Shown here in pieces: positions 8,650 to 17,468 of a stretch of 35,099 bases of DNA. Each line of letters opens with the position of its first letter. The stretch's first letter is position 1. Under the pieces are notes generated by a model that searched no databases, was not told the origin of the DNA, and was given only the letters and a program-made list of their open reading frames with translations. The DNA is from CAYMTN01 sp964393335 (GTDB lineage Bacteria > Chloroflexota > Anaerolineae > Aggregatilineales > Aggregatilineaceae), in assembly GCA_964393335.1 (NCBI GenBank), contig CAYMTN010000027.1, positions 1 to 35,099 on the forward strand, in the 5' to 3' direction. Position numbers and translations under genes: made by a program.

Positions 8650-8682
8650 ACAAAGTGGTGACAAAGTGGTGACAAAGTGGCG
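8650..8682 (-). promoter_or_regulatory. Three tandem 11-bp repeats, candidate Pho box
   Basis: Three head-to-tail 11-bp units, ACAAAGTGGTG twice and ACAAAGTGGCG once; on the transcribed strand they read CACTTTGTCAC. They lie in the 96-bp gap between the regulator gene and the USP-like gene, 49 bases before the latter's start. PhoB boxes are 11-bp direct repeats, so this fits an operator for the adjacent PhoB-type regulator controlling the usp-pstSCAB unit. The -10 element is not clear. Confidence 0.65.
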
Positions 8683-8697
8683 AGGCGTAAAAAGACA

Positions 8698-9396
8698 CTA
8701 AGCCGGGGAGACAGGCGGGCGCTTTACCAGCGCATAACCAACACCGGGTACCGTTTCCAGGTACACAGGAACCGAGGGATCGGGTTCGATTTTTGCACGC
8801 AGGCGGTGAACAAGCTGCTTAAGCATGGTCCGGTCACCGCCGGCTGGCCCCCATACTTTCGTGATCAAGGTGTCGGCGGGCAAAACATAACCGACATTTA
8901 ACATCAGTGCCTCCATCAGTTGGCATTCGAGCGGGGTCAATTGGGCGAGCAGGTGCCCGGAGCGCATCAACTCGCGGCGTGCCAGATCGAGTGTCAGGTC
9001 ACCGGCGACGAGCGGGCCAGTTGTCGGTACGGCACTGCCCTCCACGCGCCGCAAAACGGCCTGCGCGCGAGCAACCAACTGGCGTGGGCTAAACGGTTTG
9101 GCGATGTAGTCATCAGCGCCTAGATTCAGGCCGCGCACGACATCATCATCCTCACCCCGCACGCTGAGAATGATAATCGGGACCCTGTCCTGCTCTCGAA
9201 TCCGCCGGCACACCTCCAAACCGTCCAGTTTGGGCAGATTGATGTCCAGAACGATCAAATCCGGCGTTTCGGCGCGCCATGCGTCCAGCGCAGTTTGTCC
9301 ATCGTGCGCCATCACAACCTGAAACCCGGCCCGACGTAATGTGAACGACAAGACGTCTGCCAATACCAGATCGTCGTCAACAATCAGCGCTTTCAT
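8698..9396 (-). CDS. phoB: OmpR/PhoB-family response regulator
   Basis: A 232-residue two-domain regulator. The receiver domain (1-118) has the acidic pocket DDD at 7-9, the phospho-acceptor Asp51 in VLDINLP, and the conserved lysine in DDYIAKPFSP. The winged-helix DNA-binding domain (about 130-225) includes LTPLECQLMEALM and the recognition region TMLKQLVHRLRAKI. It overlaps the upstream kinase gene by 4 bases, so they are a co-translated two-component pair. Adjacency to pst genes and to the 11-bp repeats suggests a PhoB role. The symbol is given by context and not by a PhoB-specific motif. Confidence 0.8.
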   Translation of the reverse strand: MKALIVDDDLVLADVLSFTLRRAGFQVVMAHDGQTALDAWRAETPDLIVLDINLPKLDGLEVCRRIREQDRVPIIILSVRGEDDDVVRGLNLGADDYIAKPFSPRQLVARAQAVLRRVEGSAVPTTGPLVAGDLTLDLARRELMRSGHLLAQLTPLECQLMEALMLNVGYVLPADTLITKVWGPAGGDRTMLKQLVHRLRAKIEPDPSVPVYLETVPGVGYALVKRPPVSPA

Positions 9397-11549
9397 AGTA
9401 CAGCTCCACGGCCTGATGGGAGCGTAAACCAGAATATCGAGCCGCCACCGGGGCGCTCATCCAGGCCGACTTGCCCGCCATGACCTTCGACAATCGCTTT
9501 TACAACGGACAACCCCAGCCCAATACCATATTGTTCGGTTGTATCGTCACTCAAACGGACAAACGGATTGAAGAGATTGGCGCGTCCCTCCACCGGAATC
9601 CCTTTTCCTCTATCGGCCACCTGTACGCACAACATATCACCGCATTCCTCCAAACTCAAATCGATTACGGTCTGGAGCGGGCTATATTTGCTGGCGTTTG
9701 CCAACAGGTTGATCATTACCTGTGTCAACCGTGTTGCGTCGGCCTGGACCGGTGGTAGTTGAAGTGGTTCGCTGAGCGACAGGATTTGGTTACGCCGATC
9801 TAACAAAGGTTGCACCATTCGTATGGCGTCGGCCATAACCTGATTGAGGTTGGTTGCGCGCTGCTGAATCGAAAACCGGCCTGCTTCAATACTGACACTT
9901 TCGAGCAGGTTGTCAACCAGCGCCTGCAAACCCGATACACTCAAGTGAATGGAATTCAGCAACTCGTGTATTTCGTCGGGGGAAAGATAGTCCACTTCTT
10001 CCAATAACAGCTCAATCGAGGCTTTGAGGCCGGAAATCGGCGTGCGAAATTCGTGCGTGATATTGCCCAAGAAATACGAATGTAGCCGCCGTCCAATTTC
10101 CCGGTCGGTAATGTCGCGCAGCACCAGAACCGATTGTGCCGTTTCGCCTTCGGGAGGAGCCAGTTCGGCTGAGGTTACTTCAAGTGTTTTGGTTTGGCGG
10201 TCGCGAGTCGTGATCTGGATTTCGCGCTTGCTGCCGGGACCAGGCATGAGTTGTGCCGTCTCGTGGTCTGAGAGGTTTAACACAGTGCCGATCGGTTGTT
10301 CTCGCGCTTCGTCACCAGTCCATCCGGTGATTTGTTCTGCTCCCCGGCTGAAAAACGTGACCCGCTTTTCAGAGTCAAACGTGATGACACCTTCGGCTAT
10401 GGACTGGATCAAGGTTTCCGACCAGGCCTTGGCTCGTGACAATTCCTCCAGAGTGCGGCGTATCTTGATACGACTGTCATCCAACACAAGTGCCAGCGTA
10501 GCCACTTCGGTTACTTTGGCCGAAAGCGGGACTGTGACCGAAAAATCATCTTGCCCGATTTTGCGTGCAGCCAGTGTCAGTTGCCTGATCGGTGAAGAAA
10601 GCCGGGCTGCATAAAAACTACCTAACAAGGACCCCATCAGAGATACGACAAGTGCGCTCATGGCCAACGCTATCAAGGCTCGCCTTTGAGCTGTGATCAG
10701 ATGGTTGATCGGCATCACCACTTCCAATACGACGAGGGGTTGATTCTGAGAATATTTCAGCGGGATCAACACGCTGTAGTAGTGTTCGCCGCCAATCGTT
10801 TGTTCGGTTTGTAGCGATGATCGTGACCTCAGCGCCTGTTCAATCTCAGGCCAATCTTCCGCAGCGGGTGGCGCATTTTCAAGACTGGTTGCTACACGAA
10901 TGCCATCCACCAAAACACTCTGGTCGAAACCGGTCTCGATAGCTAACTGTCGAAAAAAACGATCATCGAGGCGAATACCGACAATCACATAACCCAGTGA
11001 ATCCCCTGAGTCGTTGTCATAGACCGGCTGGCCTGCAACGAGCGCCAATCCCACTTCATCACTCAAAAACGCGTTTGGGTCAGAAGGTGCTAGAGGAGAA
11101 ACATCCGAGTCGAAGACTACTATTCCCTGTTGGACAAGTAAATGGCCCGAAGCATCGTAAACGGCTATGGCATCCAGTATCAGGTCCACTTGAAACGTCT
11201 GCAAGTATTCGGATAGTGCGATCAGGTCACGACCGCGCATCAGTTGTTTCAGGCTGGGGCGCTGGGCCGCAAGCAGGGCGACGTTGTCCAGCCGCGCTCG
11301 TTCAGCATCCATCGAAACACGAACAACGTGTTCAGAATCTTCGATCCGTGCCCAGGCTTGCTTATCCAGTTCTGTGGAGATAATCCAATAGGCAGGCAAT
11401 CCTACGGCAATCGCTGTAATGACAACCAGGATCACAAAAGCGACGCTAAGGTGCGTGGAGAAACTACGTCGGGCAAGTCGTTTTACAGCGCGCATAGGCC
11501 ACCAGGGATAATGCTTCAGCCAGGTCAGGTGTAAAAAAGTGCCGTGCAA
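9393..11549 (-). CDS. Membrane sensor histidine kinase with HAMP and PAS (PhoR-like)
   Basis: A 718-residue kinase; an in-frame ATG at 11495 may be the real start and would give 700 residues. A first helix lies at about 33-55, then an extracytoplasmic sensor of about 230 residues that resembles a Cache-type domain, then a second helix at about 290-312. A HAMP segment (ARLSSPIRQLTLAARKIG) follows, then a PAS domain (SIAEGVITFDSEKRVTFFS), a HisKA domain with His499 in NITHEFRTP, and a HATPase with N box NLLANASKYSP and G boxes DRGKGIP and GIGLGLSVV. It should phosphorylate the neighbouring regulator. The large Cache-like sensor is unlike the short periplasmic part of E. coli PhoR, so it may sense a ligand directly. 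Confidence 0.8.
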   Translation of the reverse strand: MHGTFLHLTWLKHYPWWPMRAVKRLARRSFSTHLSVAFVILVVITAIAVGLPAYWIISTELDKQAWARIEDSEHVVRVSMDAERARLDNVALLAAQRPSLKQLMRGRDLIALSEYLQTFQVDLILDAIAVYDASGHLLVQQGIVVFDSDVSPLAPSDPNAFLSDEVGLALVAGQPVYDNDSGDSLGYVIVGIRLDDRFFRQLAIETGFDQSVLVDGIRVATSLENAPPAAEDWPEIEQALRSRSSLQTEQTIGGEHYYSVLIPLKYSQNQPLVVLEVVMPINHLITAQRRALIALAMSALVVSLMGSLLGSFYAARLSSPIRQLTLAARKIGQDDFSVTVPLSAKVTEVATLALVLDDSRIKIRRTLEELSRAKAWSETLIQSIAEGVITFDSEKRVTFFSRGAEQITGWTGDEAREQPIGTVLNLSDHETAQLMPGPGSKREIQITTRDRQTKTLEVTSAELAPPEGETAQSVLVLRDITDREIGRRLHSYFLGNITHEFRTPISGLKASIELLLEEVDYLSPDEIHELLNSIHLSVSGLQALVDNLLESVSIEAGRFSIQQRATNLNQVMADAIRMVQPLLDRRNQILSLSEPLQLPPVQADATRLTQVMINLLANASKYSPLQTVIDLSLEECGDMLCVQVADRGKGIPVEGRANLFNPFVRLSDDTTEQYGIGLGLSVVKAIVEGHGGQVGLDERPGGGSIFWFTLPSGRGAVL

Positions 11550-11631
11550 TTGGAAGCTTGGACAGATTTAGGCCGGACGTAAGAGGAATCCGGTTTGAAC
11601 TGCCTGGTGCCACTCTCCACCGTGCCTGAGC

Positions 11632-11651
11632 CAGCCGGATTGGACCGGCTG
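11632..11651. promoter_or_regulatory. Perfect hairpin in the divergent intergenic region
   Basis: CAGCCGG-ATTGGA-CCGGCTG, a 7-bp perfect stem with a 6-base loop, about 80 bases upstream of the kinase start. It could be an operator or part of the kinase mRNA leader. There is no T-run on either side, so it is not called a terminator. Confidence 0.3.
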
Positions 11652-11767
11652 CACATCATCAGAAGCAGGCACGCCACCATAGCTGTATCATATCAGGATT
11701 TGGGCAGAAAATAAGTGAAGCTTGTAAATTCGAGAATAATCCATATACAGCGTTCTCGTTCCCATAG

Positions 11768-11773
11768 TATAAT
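11768..11773 (+). promoter_or_regulatory. Candidate -10 element upstream of the secreted protein gene
   Basis: A perfect TATAAT lies 58 bases before the GTG start at 11832. No good -35 hexamer is seen at 16-18 bases upstream. It sits within a small palindrome, CCCAT-AGTATA-ATGGG. The remaining 11550-11831 divergent region shows nothing else that can be supported. Confidence 0.4.
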
Positions 11774-11831
11774 GGGGTTACAACAGGTAGCTCGATAAAA
11801 CAGGCTGCCAAGGACAATTCTGAGGTTTGTC

Positions 11832-12614
11832 GTGAACAATAGATTTTCTCGCCTGTTGAAAACAACATTGGTGCTGGCGGCATTCGTTGTAACGGTTACG
11901 CCATCCGAAGCCACCGGCCCTGCACCGCAAACATGCCCGGACATTGTGAGCGCCGCGCTGAAAACCCTGGATCAATTGTGCGTGGATACAGGGCGTAATG
12001 AGGCGTGTTATGGTCATGTTACGCTCAGCGCTCAACCGCAACCCGATGTAACGCGCTTCAAATTTGACCATGAGGGCGATATCGAAGACATCATCGACAT
12101 TCGAACGCTGCGATTGGCCGGTTTGGACGTCGATACCGGTATCTGGGGCATGGCCATGCTGCAACTCCAGGCCGATCTCCCTGATGTAGCGCCCGATCAG
12201 AACGTCACACTTCTGGCGTTTGGCGATGTGTTGGTGGAGGATGCCACACCACCCGCGGTGCAAATGGAAATGCGCCTGGCGGCCAATACGAATGTGAACG
12301 TCCGATTGCGCCCCAACCTTCAGGCCCCCGTAGTGGCGACAGCGGCCCCAACAAGNNNNNNNNNNNNNNNNNNNNNNNNNNNNNNNNNNNNNNNNNNNNN
12401 NNNNNNNNNNNNNNNNNNNNNNNNNNNNNNNNNNNNNNNNNNNNNNNNNNNNNNNGATGACGACAGCACGGCGGAGGATGGCGACCTTGCTGAAGACAAG
12501 GAACATCCGGAACATCCGCTTGGTGGACCGCCTGGCCAGACGGGCGAGAATCCTGGGCAAAGCGGCGCTCCACCGCCAGGTCAGGCAAAAGACAAAGACA
12601 AGGACAAACCATAA
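11832..12614 (+). CDS. Secreted protein, possibly SH3b-containing, interrupted by an assembly gap
   Basis: The GTG start has a GAGG site 8 bases upstream. The first 27 residues form a signal peptide (basic RFSRLLKTT, hydrophobic LVLAAFVVTV, cleavage near the SEATG segment). The mature part has paired cysteines near CPDIV, LCVD and EACYG. ANTNVNVRLRPN near residue 157 looks like the first strand of a bacterial SH3 domain, and the gap begins just after it. Past the gap, the C-terminus is acidic and proline-, glycine- and lysine-rich, ending in KDKDKDKP. Length and frame across the 100-N gap are not certain. A role in the cell envelope is likely, but no function can be given. It could act with the kinase gene downstream, though a terminator separates them. 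Confidence 0.55.
   Translation: MNNRFSRLLKTTLVLAAFVVTVTPSEATGPAPQTCPDIVSAALKTLDQLCVDTGRNEACYGHVTLSAQPQPDVTRFKFDHEGDIEDIIDIRTLRLAGLDVDTGIWGMAMLQLQADLPDVAPDQNVTLLAFGDVLVEDATPPAVQMEMRLAANTNVNVRLRPNLQAPVVATAAPTXXXXXXXXXXXXXXXXXXXXXXXXXXXXXXXXXXDDDSTAEDGDLAEDKEHPEHPLGGPPGQTGENPGQSGAPPPGQAKDKDKDKP
12356..12455. other. Assembly gap (100 N)
   Basis: A run of exactly 100 N, a conventional placeholder of unknown true length, lying inside the secreted protein gene just after its SH3b-like start. Confidence 0.99.
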
Positions 12615-12657
12615 GTCGTCCTAACCGCACGACGTCATATGGCACTATCTATGATAC

Positions 12658-12690
12658 GCATCCGGTCCTGTCAGGCCGGATGCATGTTTT
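12658..12690 (+). terminator. Rho-independent terminator after the secreted protein gene
   Basis: A strong stem: GCATCCGG plus CCTG pairs with CAGG plus CCGGATGC across one unpaired T on the left arm and a tiny loop. It is followed by ATGTTTTGTG. It separates the secreted protein gene from the kinase gene. Confidence 0.7.
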
Positions 12691-12750
12691 GTGTATTGAG
12701 AGTATGATCAGCTTGGCGCGTGTTTCAGAGACAACCTCAACGAGCAGAAC

Positions 12751-15700
12751 ATGGATACTCTGACTGGCCAGACGATTCGAGGCTACGTGCTGCGCGAGCA
12801 AATAGGGGGAGGCGGTTTTGCTGCCGTGTTTCGCGCTCACCAGCCCGCCATCGAACGCGATGTCGCGATCAAGATCATCCTACCTCGATTCTCGAACAAC
12901 CCCGAATTCGTGCGCAGGTTCGAAACTGAAGCGCAGTTGATCGCGCGGCTTGAACACCCACATATTGTCCCGCTCTACGATTTCTGGCGCGAACCTAATA
13001 ACGCGTATCTGGTGATGCGGTGGCTGCGAGGCGGCAATTTGTACCAGTCAATCCACACTCATGGCCCCTGGCCGGTCCAGGCTGTGGCCCGTATGCTGGA
13101 CCAGATCGCAGCGGCCTTAACCAGCGCACACCAGCAAGCCATCGTCCACCAGGACATCACCCCGGCCAACATCCTCCTGGATGAGGATCAAAACGCCTAC
13201 CTGGCCGATTTCGGCATCGCGCGTGACATCGTGACGCCCTGGGAGTCGGAAAACTCCGGCCCGTTTTACGGCTCACCCGCCTACATCGCCCCGGAACGAT
13301 TTCAAGATAAGGTATCCACGCCTCAGTCTGACATTTACAGCCTGGGGATCGTCCTTTACGAAGCGCTGACGGGTCACCAGCCGTTCAGTGCACCGACAGT
13401 CACACAACTGATCAAACAGCATCAATATGCCGTCCTTCCCCCGCTCAGTCAGCATCTCCCTGGTCTGCCACCTGAGCTAGACACCGTATTGCTACGCTCC
13501 ACAGTCAAGATTCCACAACTGCGCTACACGGATGCTTTGAGTCTCGCGGCTGAGTTCCGCCGAGCGGCTGGCCAACGCGACGATACGGCGCGCGAACCCG
13601 ATGCAAGGGGCGCGGCTTCGCCTGAGACTGTATCAACTGAGAGGCCGGTTACGCTCGTGCTGGGGACACCGACCATCAACTTTGAGCAGGCCGTCTCGCT
13701 GCCTAATCCATACAAAGGATTACGCCCGTTTGACGAGGCGGATTCCGCCGACTTTTTTGGGCGAGACACGTTGATCCAACACCTGCTGGATCGGATCGGT
13801 GCCAGCGCATCACGATTCCTGGCGGTGGTCGGCCCCAGCGGTAGTGGGAAATCCAGCGTTGTTAAGGCGGGTTTGCTGCCGCGTCTGCGGGCTGGCGCAT
13901 TGCCTGGGTCCGAACGCTGGTTTTTTTCCAAGCTGGTTCCAGGCCCCGACCCTTTTAAGGAACTCGAAAGCGCGCTGCTGCACGTCGCATTTGACGACTC
14001 AACTGAACTCATCACAGAGCTGCATGACAGCAGGCAGGGTCTTCACAACGTGGTCAAGCGCATTTTGCCATCGGAAGATTCCCGGCTGGTGTTGGTAATC
14101 GACCAGTTGGAGGAGCTTTTCACCCTGGTCAACGACGCACAGATACGCGCGCGTTTTCTCGATAGCCTGGTGGCGGCTGCGGACGCGCCCGACAGCCGCC
14201 TTCTGATCATCGTAACCTTACGCGCCGATTTTTATGATCGCCCGTTACAGTACCCGGAGTTTGGCCAGATGGTGAGCCAGGCCACAGAAATCGTTCTACC
14301 GCTGACTCCTGCCGAAAGACAGGCAGCGATTGCGGGACCGGCCAGGCGCACGGGGCTGATATTGGAGACGGGCCTCGTAGCCGAGATACTGGCAGATGTT
14401 ATGGCTCAACCGGGCGCGCTACCGCTCATGCAATACGCGCTCACCGAGCTTTTCGACCGCCGGTCTGACCAGACTCTCACCCTGCACGCTTACCACGAGA
14501 GCGGCGGGGTCGCAGGTGCAGTCGCGCGGCGCGCCGAGGAAATCTACACCCGGATGCCACCTGATCACCAGGTCACCGCGCAGCAGTTGTTCCTGCGATT
14601 GGTAACCCTGGGTGAAGGAACAGGGGACACGCGCCGGCGCGCCCGATGGGCCGAATTGACCGGCGCGCGACAAGTCGATAAGGCCACCATGAACGCGGTC
14701 ATCGACCAGTACGGCGCTGCACGGCTGCTGACCTTCGACCGTGATCCTCACACGCGTGAACCAACGGTTGAGATCGCGCACGAAGCATTGATCCAACAGT
14801 GGAGCCGCCTGCAGGACTGGATCGCCAACAATCGTGAGCAGTTGTTCGCTCAACAGCAGTTGGCAGATGCGGCGCACGAGTGGCTGGCCGCCGGACAGCA
14901 GACCGGTTTCGTGGCCACAGGGGCGCGGCTTGCGCGTTTTGAGACACTGCTCGAAACCCCGATCCTGGCGCTCACCCAGGACGAAATGGCGTTTCTCAAA
15001 ACGAGTATGGCGCTTCGCCAGCGGGCGCTGCGACGCCGCAGACAAGTCGTTGCCGTCTTGTTCTCACTCACCCTTGTGGCATTGGTCCTCGCCACATTCG
15101 CGCTGGTTCAACGAAATCGCGCCGAGAACGCGCGCCGGCAAGCCCTCACACAACGTGATCGCGCAGATGCCCAGGCCGCTGTCGCCCGGTCACGGGAATT
15201 GGCCGCGATCAGCCTGGCGCAGCGGGATCAGCTCGACCTTGCGCTGCTGCTGAGTATCGAAGCATTTCGCAGCGCGGATACGCTCGAAGCGCGCAGCAAC
15301 CTGCTCAGCACATTGCAGGCAAGCGACTATATGTCGGCATTCCTGCACGGCCACACAAGCCCGGTCCGCACGGTGGCAATCAGCCCGGATGGGCAGCAGG
15401 TCGTGGCAGGCGCGCGAGACGGCCAGTTGCTCGCGTGGGATACTGCCTCACATCAACAGCTCACAGTCACTTTTAGCCACGCTGCCACGCGACTGAACAG
15501 CCTGGCGTTCAATCCGGCTGGAGATGTGCTGGCCGGGGTGGACGACAGCGGGTTGTTATGGGTGTGGGACTCCAGCACTGGCCAGCCACGTCTTGACCCG
15601 GTGACCGCGCACGAAGATACCATCTGGAGCCTGGCATTCAGCCCGGACGGACAGACCATCGCAACTGGCAGTGCAGATGGCAGCATCCGGCTCTGGCATG

Positions 15701-17262
15701 CCGATACCGGTATGCCCAAAACCGATCCGCTGGTTGGTCATGAGGATGCCGTACTCAGCGTCGGGTACAGCCCGGATGGCAGTTTGCTCGTTTCGGGCAG
15801 CGCGGATCGTACGATCAGGCTTTGGGATGCCGTCACGGGTGCGCCCATCGGCGAGCCGCTGAGCGGGCATGAAGGGTGGGTTTTCAGCGTGGCTTTCAGC
15901 CCGGATGGCAGACTCGTGGCTTCCGGCAGCGCCGACAACACCGTGCGTGTATGGGCAATCACGCCGGACATTCAGCTTGCGGGAACGTTCGAAGGGCACA
16001 CGGACGCTGTGCGCAGCGTAACATTCAGCCCGGACGGCCAACTTGTGGTTTCCGGCAGCGAAGATGGCAGCGTCCGCGTGTGGGATCGGATGAGCGGCAT
16101 GGCAGTCGTGCCGCCGCTGCACCATCACACGGATGCCGTGTGGTCCGTCGCTTTCAGTTCGGACAACCGCACGATCGCTTCTGCCGGTGCAGATGGGCGC
16201 GTGATCCTGTGGGACTTGAATCGCTACAGCCAGGTAGGCCAGCTAGTTCCCGCCCACGATCAAGCGATTCTCGCGGTCGCCGCCAGCCCTGATGGGCAGA
16301 TTGTCGCATCCGGCAGCGGCGGTTCCTCCGGAGTGAATGCTGATAACACAGTGCACCTGTGGGATGCTCACAGCAGGGCGTTGTTAGACATTCTCGGCCC
16401 TCTCCCCTCACCCGTGAACTGCCTGGCGTTCAGTCCCGACAGCCGCCTGCTCGCGTCCGGCAGTACAGATGGTGTGCTGGTCATCTGGGACGTATCGACG
16501 GGCAAGCCCTACATGGAAACAACGCCTATTCCGGTCAACCCGATCATGAGTCTGGCGTTTCACCCGTACCGACCGTTGGTTGCCGTGGGCTACGACGATG
16601 GCACGATTATGTTGGTCAGCACATCGACACAAGACTCACCCGCGACACTACGACCAGCTGATGGTAACAGCGTATTGGCGCTGGCCTACGATGCGGCGAG
16701 ACGGGTACTGCTCTCAGGGCATCGCGACGGCGCGTTATGGTTGTGGGACTCCGAGCAAATGCGCGCCGTAGGTGGCCCGCTGCGTGCCCACGCCGAGCCT
16801 GTTACCAGCATTGCGATTTCGCCGGATAACACACGCTTCGCTACCGGGAGCCGCGATACGACGATCCTGCTGTGGGACGCAGCCACATACCAGCCTGTTC
16901 ATCCCCCGCTTGCGGGTCATGACAACTGGGTCTTGAGTGTTTCGTTTTCAGCCGACAGCCGCCAACTGGTGTCCGGAGGCCGGGATGGCCGGGTGATTCT
17001 GTGGGACGTCAGGCTCGGACGTCCCATTGGACAGCCACTTGAATTACATTCGGACTGGGTAACCGGTGTGGCCACCATTCCGCCCGACGGCACAGCCGTC
17101 TCAGGGAGTTGGGATACCACTATCGGCTGGTGGGACCTTGACACAACTACGTGGATCGCTCGTGCATGTGCGATTGCCAATCGCAATCTGACGCTTGACG
17201 AACGCCAGCGTTTCTTTTTCGGCGACGCTCAGATCACCACCTGTCCCGCGTGGACGCAGTAG
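12751..17262 (+). CDS. Ser/Thr kinase-nSTAND1 NTPase-transmembrane-WD40 (14 repeats) protein
   Basis: A 1503-residue signalling protein. Residues about 10-270 are a Hanks-type kinase: GGGGFAAVFRA loop, lysine in DVAIKII, catalytic loop HQDITPANILL, DFG, and the APE-like APERF. The usual HRD arginine is Q, making it a non-RD kinase. Residues about 318-690 are a STAND NTPase of the nSTAND1 type: NPYKGLRPF, FFGRD, Walker A GPSGSGKSS at about 361 and Walker B VLVIDQLEELF. One membrane helix follows (about 765-786), then a short coiled region (QRNRAENARRQALTQRDRAD). From about 865 there are 14 WD40 repeats, many ending LWD or VWD, enough for two seven-bladed propellers. STAND proteins are signal-switch scaffolds. 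It probably acts at the membrane, but its ligand and target are unknown. Confidence 0.88.
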   Translation: MDTLTGQTIRGYVLREQIGGGGFAAVFRAHQPAIERDVAIKIILPRFSNNPEFVRRFETEAQLIARLEHPHIVPLYDFWREPNNAYLVMRWLRGGNLYQSIHTHGPWPVQAVARMLDQIAAALTSAHQQAIVHQDITPANILLDEDQNAYLADFGIARDIVTPWESENSGPFYGSPAYIAPERFQDKVSTPQSDIYSLGIVLYEALTGHQPFSAPTVTQLIKQHQYAVLPPLSQHLPGLPPELDTVLLRSTVKIPQLRYTDALSLAAEFRRAAGQRDDTAREPDARGAASPETVSTERPVTLVLGTPTINFEQAVSLPNPYKGLRPFDEADSADFFGRDTLIQHLLDRIGASASRFLAVVGPSGSGKSSVVKAGLLPRLRAGALPGSERWFFSKLVPGPDPFKELESALLHVAFDDSTELITELHDSRQGLHNVVKRILPSEDSRLVLVIDQLEELFTLVNDAQIRARFLDSLVAAADAPDSRLLIIVTLRADFYDRPLQYPEFGQMVSQATEIVLPLTPAERQAAIAGPARRTGLILETGLVAEILADVMAQPGALPLMQYALTELFDRRSDQTLTLHAYHESGGVAGAVARRAEEIYTRMPPDHQVTAQQLFLRLVTLGEGTGDTRRRARWAELTGARQVDKATMNAVIDQYGAARLLTFDRDPHTREPTVEIAHEALIQQWSRLQDWIANNREQLFAQQQLADAAHEWLAAGQQTGFVATGARLARFETLLETPILALTQDEMAFLKTSMALRQRALRRRRQVVAVLFSLTLVALVLATFALVQRNRAENARRQALTQRDRADAQAAVARSRELAAISLAQRDQLDLALLLSIEAFRSADTLEARSNLLSTLQASDYMSAFLHGHTSPVRTVAISPDGQQVVAGARDGQLLAWDTASHQQLTVTFSHAATRLNSLAFNPAGDVLAGVDDSGLLWVWDSSTGQPRLDPVTAHEDTIWSLAFSPDGQTIATGSADGSIRLWHADTGMPKTDPLVGHEDAVLSVGYSPDGSLLVSGSADRTIRLWDAVTGAPIGEPLSGHEGWVFSVAFSPDGRLVASGSADNTVRVWAITPDIQLAGTFEGHTDAVRSVTFSPDGQLVVSGSEDGSVRVWDRMSGMAVVPPLHHHTDAVWSVAFSSDNRTIASAGADGRVILWDLNRYSQVGQLVPAHDQAILAVAASPDGQIVASGSGGSSGVNADNTVHLWDAHSRALLDILGPLPSPVNCLAFSPDSRLLASGSTDGVLVIWDVSTGKPYMETTPIPVNPIMSLAFHPYRPLVAVGYDDGTIMLVSTSTQDSPATLRPADGNSVLALAYDAARRVLLSGHRDGALWLWDSEQMRAVGGPLRAHAEPVTSIAISPDNTRFATGSRDTTILLWDAATYQPVHPPLAGHDNWVLSVSFSADSRQLVSGGRDGRVILWDVRLGRPIGQPLELHSDWVTGVATIPPDGTAVSGSWDTTIGWWDLDTTTWIARACAIANRNLTLDERQRFFFGDAQITTCPAWTQ

Positions 17263-17356
17263 GTCCGGGAGAACACGACTCCTCATCAAGAAGACTTCGT
17301 GAAAGCCACATTTTTCGTCGTCGTTTTAGTTGAATCTATTTCCTCGATGGAACTCA

Positions 17357-17385
17357 CAGCGCCGCCCCTACGAGAAAATTATGCC
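17357..17385. repeat. Partial second copy of a short dispersed repeat
   Basis: CAGCGCCGCCCCTACGAGAA and its flank resemble 3797-3826, differing by one indel and a few substitutions. It lies in the 206-bp gap between two convergent genes, which otherwise shows nothing that can be supported. Confidence 0.3.
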
Positions 17386-17468
17386 ATCTCTGATTGTGTT
17401 CTCCATTAGTGCGCGCCGCTGCATGAGCCGCTCGAACGAGGGTCGATTACAGGGACTTGTTGCCGTTC

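Noticed and set aside
10024..10614. Plus-strand open frame of 196 residues in the kinase gene
   Set aside because: It is opposite the HisKA/PAS region of a clear histidine kinase and has no domain.
15556..16128. Minus-strand open frame of 190 residues in the WD40 region
   Set aside because: It has periodic sequence created by the WD40 repeats on the other strand.
15340..17150. Possible DNA repeat array or CRISPR-like periodicity
   Set aside because: The roughly 130-bp period follows the WD40 protein repeats; there are no short identical repeats with unique spacers.
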